Origin: Flavobacterium sp. KACC 22761
Lineage (GTDB): Bacteria; Bacteroidota; Bacteroidia; Flavobacteriales; Flavobacteriaceae
NCBI RefSeq assembly: GCF_034058155.1
Contig: NZ_CP139148.1
Coordinates: forward strand, 682,001-746,000
Length of the DNA: 64,000 bases
Reading direction: 5' to 3'
Position 1 is the stretch's first letter. Each line of letters begins with the position of its first letter. Shown piece by piece: positions 8,713 through 17,494 of this stretch. Under the pieces are notes generated by a model. The model saw only the letters and a program-made list of their open reading frames with translations. It had not been told where the DNA came from and searched no databases. Made by a program: the position numbers and the translations under genes.

Positions 8713-8922
8713 ATGCATATCGAAGCGTATAAAACTAATGTCAGAACCAAGAAAGAAGCCCATTTGCTTGTGGCGCTTTTACAATTTGTCATTTCTGACT
8801 GTATCATAAATTTTGATCAAAAAGGTCAGGAAAACATTCTCAAAATCGAAACCAATCGTGACATCAAAGAAATGGTCTACGGTGTTTTTAGCAAACAAGG
8901 TTTTCAATGTCAAATCATTTAA
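8713..8922 (+). CDS. small HMA-fold-like protein without cysteine pair (69 aa)
   Basis: Starts MHIEAYKTNVRTKKEAHLL. The pattern of a short strand, helix, FDQKGQENILKIET strand pair and final helix/strand (GVFSKQGFQCQII) resembles heavy-metal-associated (ferredoxin-like) domains, but the CxxC metal site is absent. It is a clear relative of the 66-residue protein at 20654-20854 (TTV..QTKLEQA against TNV..KKEAHL; DNILRIDSEHEITDLVL against ENILKIETNRDIKEMVY). It is encoded between the sigma factor and FecR genes, 9 bp before FecR, so it is very likely part of the signalling operon. The in-frame upstream start at 8674 is unlikely because it leaves almost no gap from the sigma gene. Function unknown. 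Confidence 0.7.
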   Translation: MHIEAYKTNVRTKKEAHLLVALLQFVISDCIINFDQKGQENILKIETNRDIKEMVYGVFSKQGFQCQII

Positions 8923-8931
8923 CATTAAAAA

Positions 8932-9774
8932 ATGGATAAAGAAAAATTTGACGAAGAGTTCAAAAAACTATGGAATGAATCTCCACTTTCTCATTCAGAT
9001 AATGAAAAGGAAGCTTCGTGGGAACAATTTCATTCCAAAACTTTCGCCACGAAAAAACGAAAAATAAGACCGTGGCGTTATTATTCGGCGGCAGCGGTTT
9101 TGCTTTTTGTTCTTATCGGAACTGGAATTTATTTCAACAACAAACCGCAACAGGAAAATGTTGTTCTTGCCGAAAATGTCATTGAGAATACTACTTCTAA
9201 AGTAAAATATGTCATTTTACCGGATAATTCAAAGGTCGAATTAAGTCCGAATTCTAAAATTACATACGGCGCCAATTTCGTGTCAAATAGAAAAATCGAA
9301 ATTGATGGTGAAGTTTATTTCAAAGTCAAAAAAGACAAACAACATCCTTTTCAGGTTTTTTGCAATGAAACGACAACTACAGTTTTAGGAACTTCTTTTA
9401 CCGTTAATGAAACAGAAGACGAAAAAGTAACTGTTGAACTTTATGAAGGAAGCGTTCAAATGAATGTAAAAGGCCAAGACCAAAAATGGATCTTGAAACC
9501 CGGCGAAAAATTCACTTACGGAAATCAAACGGCTTCTGTTGAAGAATTCAACCGATTTATCGATTTTGACAATGAAAAGCTTTCTGCTTTAAGCCAATAT
9601 ATTGAGAAAAATTATGGCTATAAAGTCATTCTTCTATCAGAAAATCTAGATCAGAAAATCACAATCCGAATCAATAAAAAAGAAGATTTAAAAACAATTG
9701 TACAATTAATATCAGAAATGTATAACCTAAACTTTGAAATAAATGAAGATTTAAAACAAATTACTTTTCAATAG
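8932..9774 (+). CDS. FecR-family anti-sigma factor
   Basis: A 280-residue inner-membrane regulator. The cytoplasmic N-terminal segment (1-48) would bind the sigma factor, a single membrane helix spans 50-68 (YYSAAAVLLFVLIGTGIYF), and the periplasmic FecR domain (about 90-195) carries VILPDNSKVELSPNSKITY, IDGEVYFKVKKDKQHPF and VLGTSFTVNE. The C-terminal part (FDNEKLSALSQYIEKNYGYKV ... MYNLNFEINEDLKQITF) has the DUF4974/secretin-like half typical of Bacteroidota FecR proteins, which contacts the STN domain of the partner receptor. It sits between the small HMA-like gene and the TonB receptor gene. The role is sound from family and context. Confidence 0.93.
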   Translation: MDKEKFDEEFKKLWNESPLSHSDNEKEASWEQFHSKTFATKKRKIRPWRYYSAAAVLLFVLIGTGIYFNNKPQQENVVLAENVIENTTSKVKYVILPDNSKVELSPNSKITYGANFVSNRKIEIDGEVYFKVKKDKQHPFQVFCNETTTTVLGTSFTVNETEDEKVTVELYEGSVQMNVKGQDQKWILKPGEKFTYGNQTASVEEFNRFIDFDNEKLSALSQYIEKNYGYKVILLSENLDQKITIRINKKEDLKTIVQLISEMYNLNFEINEDLKQITFQ

Positions 9775-9877
9775 AAAAGAAAAAAAGGATGCAAGCCGCG
9801 AAACTACACATCCTCCTTATATAGTCAGAATAACACGAAGTTATTCCATTCAATAATATTCAAAAATACAAAAATTC

Positions 9878-12496
9878 ATGAAGCATATAATTTCAGCATG
9901 CTTTTTTTTACTCAGCTTAAGTATGTCTGCACAAAAGGTAAATGTTACTGTAGATCATAATATGACCTTAAAAGAATTTTTCAAACAAATTGAAAACCAA
10001 ACCGATTTCAAGTTTGCTTTTACCGATCAAATTGATACCAATAAAAAATATTTTACCAAAAAAAGTACGTATAAGCAAATCGAAATTGGTACGCTCATTT
10101 CAGAATTAAACAAAACGGCAACAATCCAATTTTCTGTTGTTGGTAATAATATTTTTGTGAAACAGAAATCTCAACCTCAAAAAGCAACCAAAAAAAAAAG
10201 CAAGCTGAAAGGCCAGATTATTGATGATGAAAAACAGCCCGTTATTGGCGCTAATATTTTCATTAAAGAATTGGAAACTGGCACCGTAACGGATTATAAT
10301 GGAAAATTCAGCATCGAAGTTCCAAATGGCACTTACACTTTTGTGATTAGTTATGTGGGGTTTAAAAATCAGGAAAAACAAATTACGATTTCTGATGATG
10401 CGAATATCAATTTCAATATCGAATCAGACAGTCAGCAATTGGGCGAAGTTATTGTAACTGCCAACAAAGCCACTGATATCAAAAATACTCAAATGAGCGT
10501 CAACAAGCTTTCGATGCAGGAAATCAAAAGAATTCCGGTTGCAATGGGCGAACCAGATCCTTTAAAATCAATTTTGACTTTGCCCGGAGTTACCAATGCC
10601 GGAGAAGCTTCCTCAGGATTTAACGTTCGCGGAGGCGCGGCTGACCAGAATTTGATTCTTTTAGATGGCGCTCCCGTTTATGCCGATTCACACATGTTTG
10701 GATTTTTCTCCATTTTTAATGCCGATGCCATTAGTGGTTTAGAATTGTATAAAGGCGGAATTCCTTCAAAATATGGAGGACGTGTTTCTTCTGTTTTGGA
10801 TGTTACGCAACAAACCGGAGATTTTCAAAACTATAAAGTAAATGGAGGAATTGGATTAATTTCGAGCCGTCTTTTGGTTCAAGGACCAATTCAAAAAGAC
10901 AAAGGTTCATTTATTGTTTCGGGCCGAACTTCGTATGCACATTTATTTTTGAAATTGGCTGACAACAAAAACTCAGCAATGTTTTATGATTTAAATGCGA
11001 AATTCAATTATCGTTTTAATGCTAGTAATAGTTTGGCTTTCTCTGGCTATTTCGGAAATGATGTTTTTGACATCAATGATCGTTTTTCGAGCAAATATGG
11101 AAATACAATGGGGATTTTAAGTTGGAAACATAAATTTTCAGATCGTTTAAACACTAATCTTTCTACATTTTACAGTGATTATAAATTCAACTTAGGACTT
11201 TCTTCAGAAAATTTTGAATGGGACAGCAATATCAAAAGCTACGGATTGAAGTACAATTGGTTTTATCAGAAATCCGACAAATTCAAAATAAACTACGGAA
11301 TTGATGGTTTGTACTATAATTTCAATCCGGGAGTTGTACAGCCAACAAGCTCTGATTCGCAGTTTAATTATCAGCAATTGGACAAAAAATATGCTTTAGA
11401 AACTTCAGCATTTATCGATTTTGAAAATCAAATTACAGAGAAACTGAATTTCCGTTATGGACTTCGTTACAGTATATTTTATCGTTTAGGTTCAGAAGAA
11501 ATCAGTACTTATGAAAACGATCAGGCTGTGGTTTTTAATCCGCTTTATAATATTTATCAGGAAGGAACTCCAACTGGTTCTGTATATTATGGAAAAGGAA
11601 AAAAGATTAGCAGTTTCAACAATTTTGAGCCTAGAGCAGCTTTGTCTTATGCGTTCAACGAAAATACTTCGGTAAAAGCAAGCTACAACAGAATGGCGCA
11701 ATACATTCATATTTTGTCGAATACGCAGTCGCCTCTGCCAATGAGTATTTGGACGCCAAGCGGGCCTTTTACCAAACCACAAATGCTGGATCAATATGCG
11801 ATGGGTTATTTCAAAAATTTCAAAGACGGAGATTATTCTTTTGAGGGAGAATTATTTTATAAAAACGTTCAAAACCGAATTGATTACATTGATGGAGCTG
11901 ATGTTTTGGCCAACAACAATATTGAACAAGTTATCCTAAACGGAAAAGCCAGATCGTACGGAATGGAGTTATTACTTCGAAAAAACACAGGAAATTTCAC
12001 CGGATGGATTTCCTACACGCTATCGCGCGCCGAACAAAAAACACCGGGAAGAACTCCAGATGAACCAGGAATTGCAAACGGCGACTGGTATTTATCTGGG
12101 TATGACAAAATGCATAATTTGAGCGTTGTTGGTAGTTATGAATTTAGTCCAAAATGGTCTTTTAATGGAAATTTCACCTTGCAGTCAGGTCAACCGGTAA
12201 CGTATGCAAACGGTTATTATGAATTTGGTGGTATTCACGTTCCTAATTATTCTTTGAGAAACGAGAACAGATTACCGCTTTTTCACCATTTAGATGTTGC
12301 CGCAACTTATACGCCAAGACCAGAGAAAAAGAAAGGCTGGCAAAGCTATTGGGTATTCAGCATTTACAATATTTATAATCGAAAAAATGCAGCTTCAATG
12401 AATTTTACAACCAATGAAGATACGGGAATGAATGAAACCAGAAGGCTTTCAATCTTCGGAATTGTACCTGGGGTTTCTTATAATTTTAAATTTTAA
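9878..12496 (+). CDS. TonB-dependent receptor with STN signalling domain
   Basis: An 872-residue outer-membrane active transporter/signal transducer. Signal peptide to about 19. The STN (secretin/TonB short N-terminal) domain covers 20-90 (VNVTVDHNMTLKEFFKQIEN, TDFKFAFTDQ). A carboxypeptidase-regulatory-like beta domain covers about 110-190 (LKGQIIDDEKQPVIGANIFI, GTVTDYNGKFSIEVPNG). The plug covers about 200-330 (SILTLPGVTNAGEASSGFNVRGGAADQN, DGAPVYADSHMFGFFS, YGGRVSSVLDV). The beta-barrel ends in YNFKF, the aromatic terminus expected for barrel assembly. The receptor is not a classical SusC and its partner is a DUF4249 protein. The STN domain with the upstream FecR/sigma pair implies ligand-induced self-regulation. 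The substrate is unknown. Confidence 0.93.
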   Translation: MKHIISACFFLLSLSMSAQKVNVTVDHNMTLKEFFKQIENQTDFKFAFTDQIDTNKKYFTKKSTYKQIEIGTLISELNKTATIQFSVVGNNIFVKQKSQPQKATKKKSKLKGQIIDDEKQPVIGANIFIKELETGTVTDYNGKFSIEVPNGTYTFVISYVGFKNQEKQITISDDANINFNIESDSQQLGEVIVTANKATDIKNTQMSVNKLSMQEIKRIPVAMGEPDPLKSILTLPGVTNAGEASSGFNVRGGAADQNLILLDGAPVYADSHMFGFFSIFNADAISGLELYKGGIPSKYGGRVSSVLDVTQQTGDFQNYKVNGGIGLISSRLLVQGPIQKDKGSFIVSGRTSYAHLFLKLADNKNSAMFYDLNAKFNYRFNASNSLAFSGYFGNDVFDINDRFSSKYGNTMGILSWKHKFSDRLNTNLSTFYSDYKFNLGLSSENFEWDSNIKSYGLKYNWFYQKSDKFKINYGIDGLYYNFNPGVVQPTSSDSQFNYQQLDKKYALETSAFIDFENQITEKLNFRYGLRYSIFYRLGSEEISTYENDQAVVFNPLYNIYQEGTPTGSVYYGKGKKISSFNNFEPRAALSYAFNENTSVKASYNRMAQYIHILSNTQSPLPMSIWTPSGPFTKPQMLDQYAMGYFKNFKDGDYSFEGELFYKNVQNRIDYIDGADVLANNNIEQVILNGKARSYGMELLLRKNTGNFTGWISYTLSRAEQKTPGRTPDEPGIANGDWYLSGYDKMHNLSVVGSYEFSPKWSFNGNFTLQSGQPVTYANGYYEFGGIHVPNYSLRNENRLPLFHHLDVAATYTPRPEKKKGWQSYWVFSIYNIYNRKNAASMNFTTNEDTGMNETRRLSIFGIVPGVSYNFKF

Positions 12497-12500
12497 TGCT

Positions 12501-13340
12501 ATGAAAAAATTAAAAAAATACAGCATCATGAATAAAGCATTGGCATTATTGAGTCTTTTTTCGGTTTTGTTTTTCAGTTCGTGCGAAGAAGTCGTAAATC
12601 TCGATTTGGAAACTGGCGAAACTAAACTTGTAATTGATGCCGAAATTGTATGGAAAAAAGGAACTTCAGGAAATGAACAAACCATTAAAATCAGCAAAAC
12701 AGCTCCATATTATAATGGCTCCACGCCAAAAGTCTCAGGTGCACAGGTTAGAGTTGAAAACAGCAATGGCGATGTCTTTACTTTTACCGAATCTGAAGCA
12801 GGAATTTACAAATGCACCAATTTTGTTCCTGTAATCAACATGGATTACAAATTGTTTGTTCAGGCCGAAGGACAAAGTTATACAGCTGTCGAAAAACTGA
12901 CTTCGGCAACTCCAATTGATAAAATAGAACAAAAAATCGTTCCTGATTTTGGCGGAAAAGATGCAATTGAAGTCACATTTTATTATAAAGATCCAGCAGA
13001 TCAAGTCAATTTTTATTTGACCGATTATCAAAGTGAATTTTTAATTTTTCCGGAATATGAAATCACAAACGATGATTTTTATAACGGAAACGAAATCAGT
13101 ACAAGATATTCCAATGAAGACATGAAGCCAGGAAATACTTTAAAGATTTTGCATCGCGGTATTTCTAAAAACTTTTTCAATTATATGAAATTGATTTTAG
13201 AAGCTTCAAACTCAAATCCTTTTCAGGTTCCTCCAGGAAATATTAGAGGAAACATTGTAAATACAAACAATGTCAATAATTATGCATTAGGTTATTTTAG
13301 ATTATGCGAAGCTGATCAGGTTTCATATTTAGTAAAATAG
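12501..13340 (+). CDS. DUF4249 surface lipoprotein
   Basis: A 279-residue lipoprotein partnered with the TonB receptor; the start codon lies 2 nt after the receptor's stop. The signal is MKKLKKYSIMNKALALLSLFSVLFFSSC, with a lipobox ending in Cys at about residue 28. A second ATG at 12528 would also give a good signal peptide. DUF4249 features follow: VVNLDLETGETKLVIDAEI, GAQVRVENSNGDVFTFTE, YKLFVQAEGQSYTAVEKL, TPIDKIEQK. DUF4249 proteins are encoded next to non-SusC TonB receptors in Bacteroidota and probably act as the extracellular lid or binding partner. The reading frame open further upstream (from 12432) overlaps the receptor gene and is not used. Confidence 0.88.
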   Translation: MKKLKKYSIMNKALALLSLFSVLFFSSCEEVVNLDLETGETKLVIDAEIVWKKGTSGNEQTIKISKTAPYYNGSTPKVSGAQVRVENSNGDVFTFTESEAGIYKCTNFVPVINMDYKLFVQAEGQSYTAVEKLTSATPIDKIEQKIVPDFGGKDAIEVTFYYKDPADQVNFYLTDYQSEFLIFPEYEITNDDFYNGNEISTRYSNEDMKPGNTLKILHRGISKNFFNYMKLILEASNSNPFQVPPGNIRGNIVNTNNVNNYALGYFRLCEADQVSYLVK

Positions 13341-13444
13341 ATTTTTCCTAAAAACACAAAAGGCTGTTTCAAAAGAATAGCTCCTTTTTTACAAGCTTCA
13401 GAGAAGCTAAATATCTATAGTAAAGAATATACGTTTTACAATAT

Positions 13445-13507
13445 AAAGCTCCATCGGAGCGACATACTTTTAGATTATGAAAAAAGATGTCGCTCCGATG
13501 GAGCTTT
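13445..13507. repeat. long perfect hairpin repeat (GCTCCATCGGAGCGACAT type)
   Basis: Two 21-nt arms at 13445-13465 and 13487-13507 are perfect inverted copies with a 21-nt loop. Each arm holds the smaller palindrome GCTCCATCGGAGC. I recall similar elements as common intergenic repeats in Bacteroidota. It lies between the convergent DUF4249 and nucleosidase genes and could serve as a bidirectional terminator. Confidence 0.8.
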
Positions 13508-13628
13508 TTTATCTATCTTATTAAAATGCTATAAATATTTTACCCCGCTGGGTTTTTTATCTGCAAAATATTTTTATAAATATTCTGGCAAACCAAAAGA
13601 ATTGCCCTTTTGAGACCGCACTTTATAT

Positions 13629-14213
13629 TTAAATCAATCCTAAAATTTTGCCATAAGAAATCGCTGCTTTATGAACTTGAACGGTCCAATCTTCGGCGGC
13701 ATTATCATCAGCTCCATCAGAAATATATTTTAGGCATAAAAATGGAATTTTTTCTTTCATTGCAATCATTGCTAAAGCATAAGCTTCCATATCAACAACA
13801 TTATAGGCATCAGAAGAATGTTCCATTTCGAAATTATCTCCCGTTCCGCAAATTCCTTCTTTCCTATCATCCATCAGCAAACCATATTCTAAAACTGGAG
13901 GCAAACCAGATAATGGCGTTTCATATAATGCAAAACCCAAACCACGAACATCCATGTCTCGTTGTACGAATTTGGTACAGCAAATTACTTCGCCTTTTTG
14001 AAAACTGCTGCTTCCCGCAGATCCAAGATTTATGATTATAGAAGGCTTTTTGTTTTGAATTGCTTTCGTCAATTCGTAAGCTGCATTTACTTTTCCAATT
14101 CCGGTAAATAAAGTGTTGTTTTCTTTAAAAACTTCTGCTGCTTCAGATTCAAGAGCAAAACAGAATAGTATATCTTCAACGGCAAAAGATTCCGTTTGAT
14201 TAATTTTTATCAT
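13629..14213 (-). CDS. nucleoside phosphorylase-family nucleosidase
   Basis: A 194-residue PNP/UDP phosphorylase-superfamily protein, most like 5'-methylthioadenosine/S-adenosylhomocysteine nucleosidases. Typical signatures are ILFCFALESEA (strand 1), FTGIGKVNAAYELTKAI, IINLGSAGS, the purine/ribose pocket VVDMEAYALAMIAM and the end segment FLCLKYISDGADDNAAEDW with the catalytic Asp in SDGAD. Family members are usually about 230 residues, so this is a short version. No partner genes indicate the exact substrate; futalosine or MTA/SAH are possible. Monocistronic, convergent with the TonB cluster. Confidence 0.82.
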   Translation of the reverse strand: MIKINQTESFAVEDILFCFALESEAAEVFKENNTLFTGIGKVNAAYELTKAIQNKKPSIIINLGSAGSSSFQKGEVICCTKFVQRDMDVRGLGFALYETPLSGLPPVLEYGLLMDDRKEGICGTGDNFEMEHSSDAYNVVDMEAYALAMIAMKEKIPFLCLKYISDGADDNAAEDWTVQVHKAAISYGKILGLI

Positions 14214-14297
14214 GATTGATTTTGATTTTCAGTTGGCAAAAATACGTTAAAATTCAATGAGAGAATAATTCTTTTTGCTTCCTAAACCAATCTGAAA

Positions 14298-14927
14298 TCA
14301 CAAAATCAATTCTTCAAAAATTGGATCTTGCATAAGTGCTGCAGATAATAATTCCATTGATTTTTTGGAAGCATGTACCTGCCATTCCAAAGTAACATGA
14401 TCTTGATTGCAACGCTGAATAATCAATTTTGATTTTATATCATATTGAGAAAAAAGTTCTTTACATTTTTTATGACCGTCTTCGCCACGCTTAAATGTGA
14501 TACGAAGTATTTTATGTTCATTGCTAATATCAATCTTATCTTGCAAAACGGTAAGCATTGTCAAAATCAGAAGAATCATTAATGCCGCACAAGCCGAAGC
14601 AAAATAATAACCTGCTCCTACGCCCATGCTCACCGCCGCAACTGACCAAATTGTCGCAGCAGTTGTAATACCGCTAACATGGCTGTCTGATCTAAAAATT
14701 ACTCCTGCACAAAGAAAACCTAAACCTGTTACAATGTTCGAAGCAATTCGGTCCGGATTTCCGGCTCCGCCAATCCAAACTGACATGAATGTAAAGAAAC
14801 AAGCTCCCACAGAAATCATTATTGTAGTCCGAAGACCTGCCGCTTTTCCTCTATATTCTCTTTCAGCTCCAATTAAAGCTCCCCAAAATGCCGCTAAAAG
14901 CAATCTAATGACGATTTCTATTTCCAT
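14298..14927 (-). CDS. MgtC/SapB-family membrane protein
   Basis: A 209-residue inner-membrane protein. The first about 140 residues hold four to five hydrophobic helices with the MgtC signature: LLLAAFWGALIGAEREYRGKAAGLRTTI, GACFFTFMS, RIASNIVTGLGFLCAGVIF and GITTAATIWSVAAVSMGVGAG. The last about 65 residues form a soluble, probably ACT-like domain (HKILRITFKRGEDGHKKCKE ... HVTLEWQVHASKKS). MgtC proteins are linked to Mg2+-limited growth and regulation of F-type ATPase or P-type transporters rather than transport itself. Upstream of the nucleosidase on the same strand with an 84-bp gap; co-transcription is possible. Confidence 0.9.
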   Translation of the reverse strand: MEIEIVIRLLLAAFWGALIGAEREYRGKAAGLRTTIMISVGACFFTFMSVWIGGAGNPDRIASNIVTGLGFLCAGVIFRSDSHVSGITTAATIWSVAAVSMGVGAGYYFASACAALMILLILTMLTVLQDKIDISNEHKILRITFKRGEDGHKKCKELFSQYDIKSKLIIQRCNQDHVTLEWQVHASKKSMELLSAALMQDPIFEELIL

Positions 14928-15056
14928 TTAAGTCTTTTATTTTTCAAGTTAAAATTACGGAAAAAACACAAAACCTTCAAAATCAAAAATGATTCTGAAG
15001 GTTTTGAACTTTATTTTAAATTGTCATTTAGCGTAAATGTAATCTTTAGTTTTTTC

Positions 15057-15193
15057 AACACATAGAAACATAGATTTTATTTAATAAATAATAGGGATTG
15101 GAAAGAAACTAGTTTCTAACACATAGCCACTATGTTTATTTTAAACAAGTAAAACGCCTTTCTAACCATCCTAAATCTATGTTTCTATGTGTT
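15057..15193. repeat. intergenic inverted repeat, perfect 21-nt arms
   Basis: Arms at 15057-15077 (begins AACACATAGAAACATAG) and 15173-15193 (ends CTATGTTTCTATGTGTT) are perfect inverted copies enclosing 95 nt. It lies between the MgtC gene and the GH2 gene on the minus strand. The inside also carries related CACATAG/CTATG half copies. Likely a transcribed hairpin at the 3' end of the GH2 gene. Confidence 0.8.
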
Positions 15194-15210
15194 AGAATAA
15201 ATAAGTGTTT

Positions 15211-17013
15211 TTAATTGTCCTTATATTCTTTTTCTTTTTGCGCATACCAATCTTTCATGACATAAAAAGCTTTCTTTTTAATTCCGCCGCTTGAAATCAA
15301 ACCTTTTCTGTTAAAGAAATCTTGAATATCTGGCAATTGTCTTCTTGGTGATCTAAAATCAACTAAAATCCAAGGTGAAACTCCGGCCAAACCTTCAATT
15401 CGATTGAACATTTGCGTATTCTGAATATACAACTCTTCTTGATATTCCTCGTTCCAACGTTCTTTCTTGTCGCCGTGCAAACCTTGCAAAGCCTCGCCTC
15501 CAAATTCGCTTATAATTACGGGTTTGTTGTACGGAATTACCCATTGCATGTCCTTGCAAGATTCATTTGTTCCTCGATACCAACCAAGATATTGATTGAA
15601 ACTCACAATATCAACATATTCGTTCATATTGTCTTGCAATGTATTGATGTTGTTTGGGCTTTTTGTCACTTCCATCGCCATGCTTATTAAGCGGGAATTG
15701 TCTTGCGTACGAGCATATTTCGCCAATTTGCTTAAAAAAGCATCTCGGTCGTCACCATGTGGCGTTTCATTTGCAATTGACCAAATTACGATACCACAAC
15801 GATTTTTATCTCGGTATATCATGTCGTGCAATTGATGCTCTGCATTGGCATAAGTATCTGGATTTGTCCATGAAATAGTCCAATAAACTGGAACTTCTGA
15901 CCAAATCATTAATCCCATTTTTTCTGCTTCTTTCACCATATTTTCATTGTGCGGATAATGCGCTAAACGAACATAATTGCAACCCAATTCTTTTGCCCAA
16001 GTCAGCAAAGTATGAGCATCTTCTGTTGACCAAGCTCTTCCCGATCTAAAAGGCGCTTCTTCGTGAATACTTATGCCTCGCAAAAAGACTTTTTTTCCGT
16101 TTAACAGAATTTCTTTTCCTTTTGTTTCAATCGTTCTGAAGCCAATTTGGTCCACTAAATTTTCATCTGCCTTGCTAATTTTTACTTCATATAATTTTGG
16201 AATTTCTGGTGTCCACAAAACTGGATTGGCTTTGATTTCAAAATAAGCCATTCCTTTCGCATCAGTCTTGATCTCTTTTTTGATTTTTAATTCTGGAATT
16301 GAAACCGAAACCGATTCGTTTGCTGTTTCATTATTTAATTTTATCCAACCCGAAATTTTTTCGTTTTTGTTCAATTGAACCAAATAATCTTCAATATAGG
16401 TATTCGGAACTTGCGCTAAATTTACATCTCTTGTAATTCCGCCATAATTCCACCAATCCATATTTACGGTCGGAACATTGTCTTTATGACGTTTGTTATC
16501 TGCTTTTACTACTACAAAATTATTTCCGTCAACAAGCAAATTGGTTACATCAAAATTAAAAGGCGTATAACCGCCAATATGAGTTCCTGCCAGTTTTCCG
16601 TTTACATATACTTTTGCATCATAATTTACAGCTCCAAAATGAAGAATGCCTTTGGTTTTGGCATCTTTTTTATAATTAAAGTCTTTTTCAAACCAAACTG
16701 TTCCTTCATAAAAAAACAATCTTTCATCTTTTGAATTCCAATCTGACGGAATCTGCATGACTGCCGAGGTTGCAAAATTATATTCTGAAAGTTCTGTCGT
16801 ATTGAATTTTTTGTTTTCGAAAAATCCATTGCTTTTTAAAGGCATCAAACGATAATCATAATATCCGTTTTCGAGCGGATCAACAATATAACGCCATTGT
16901 CCGTTTAAGTTAATATTGTTTCTTGCCGAAATATTTGACAAAAGTGGCACTTCCTGCGCTATTGTTTTTCCGATAAACAAAAAAGCAAAGCACAGCATTA
17001 TAATTTTTCTCAT
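15211..17013 (-). CDS. GH2 beta-glucuronidase/beta-galactosidase-like enzyme
   Basis: A 600-residue exported GH2 hydrolase. The start at 17013 (MRKIIMLCFAFLFIGKTIAQ) is preferred over an in-frame ATG 12 bp upstream because it gives a standard signal peptide. It has the sugar-binding domain (LNGQWRYIVDPLENGYYDYR; QIPSDWNSKDERLFFYEGTVWFEKDF), a short Ig-like domain (about 205-295) and a TIM barrel beginning LNGKKVFLRGISIHEEAP. The acid/base is Glu416 in WSIANETP and the nucleophile Glu503 in IISEFGGEA. The beta-glucuronidase-like NYGGITRD segment and compact size favour a beta-glucuronidase or related activity, but substrate cannot be fixed by reading. Flanked by gene-poor DNA; divergent from the GH130 gene. 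Confidence 0.9.
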   Translation of the reverse strand: MRKIIMLCFAFLFIGKTIAQEVPLLSNISARNNINLNGQWRYIVDPLENGYYDYRLMPLKSNGFFENKKFNTTELSEYNFATSAVMQIPSDWNSKDERLFFYEGTVWFEKDFNYKKDAKTKGILHFGAVNYDAKVYVNGKLAGTHIGGYTPFNFDVTNLLVDGNNFVVVKADNKRHKDNVPTVNMDWWNYGGITRDVNLAQVPNTYIEDYLVQLNKNEKISGWIKLNNETANESVSVSIPELKIKKEIKTDAKGMAYFEIKANPVLWTPEIPKLYEVKISKADENLVDQIGFRTIETKGKEILLNGKKVFLRGISIHEEAPFRSGRAWSTEDAHTLLTWAKELGCNYVRLAHYPHNENMVKEAEKMGLMIWSEVPVYWTISWTNPDTYANAEHQLHDMIYRDKNRCGIVIWSIANETPHGDDRDAFLSKLAKYARTQDNSRLISMAMEVTKSPNNINTLQDNMNEYVDIVSFNQYLGWYRGTNESCKDMQWVIPYNKPVIISEFGGEALQGLHGDKKERWNEEYQEELYIQNTQMFNRIEGLAGVSPWILVDFRSPRRQLPDIQDFFNRKGLISSGGIKKKAFYVMKDWYAQKEKEYKDN

Positions 17014-17025
17014 AACTAAAATCAT

Positions 17026-17494
17026 TTATTTTTTTTTTCGAAATTCTTAACCGCTAAAGTTAAATTTTTATCCTAAAAATTAGGGATACAAAAGTTCAGA
17101 TTTTATTGAAAACACCCCATCAAATACTTATCAGTTAAAGGCTAAAAACCATCTTTTTCTAGGTTTTACAACCGAAATTATTAATTTTAACAAAAAACTG
17201 ATCATTCTAAAAAATTACTTCTTCCGATAAAGAATCAATTTCACATTTTCTTCATTTTTAGAGTTTGTTTTTTTATCCGTATTTACCTTAAGCATTTATG
17301 CCTAAATGCAAAATTTTTAATAATAATGTTTTTTTTCGTTAACAAAATCACTAACTTGTTTATGCTTAAGAATTTGGTATAATAATTTTCTTATTTGCAC
17401 GCTTTAATTCTATATTTTCTGAAGCAAATTTAAATTCCCCGAAATAAATTTTACTAAAGGCCCTTATTTTATTACAATTAAAAAAAATAAAACT
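17026..17494. other. 469-bp divergent promoter region, no gene
   Basis: A very AT-rich region between the divergent GH2 and GH130 genes. No ORF, long repeat or clear operator was seen. It must contain the promoters of both genes. Confidence 0.5.

Noticed and set aside
8813..9067. 84-codon plus-strand ORF overlapping the small HMA-like gene and FecR
   Set aside because: Out of frame with two supported genes and lysine-rich low-complexity in translation.
13610..14035. 141-codon plus-strand ORF
   Set aside because: Antisense to the nucleosidase gene, whose own motifs are clear.
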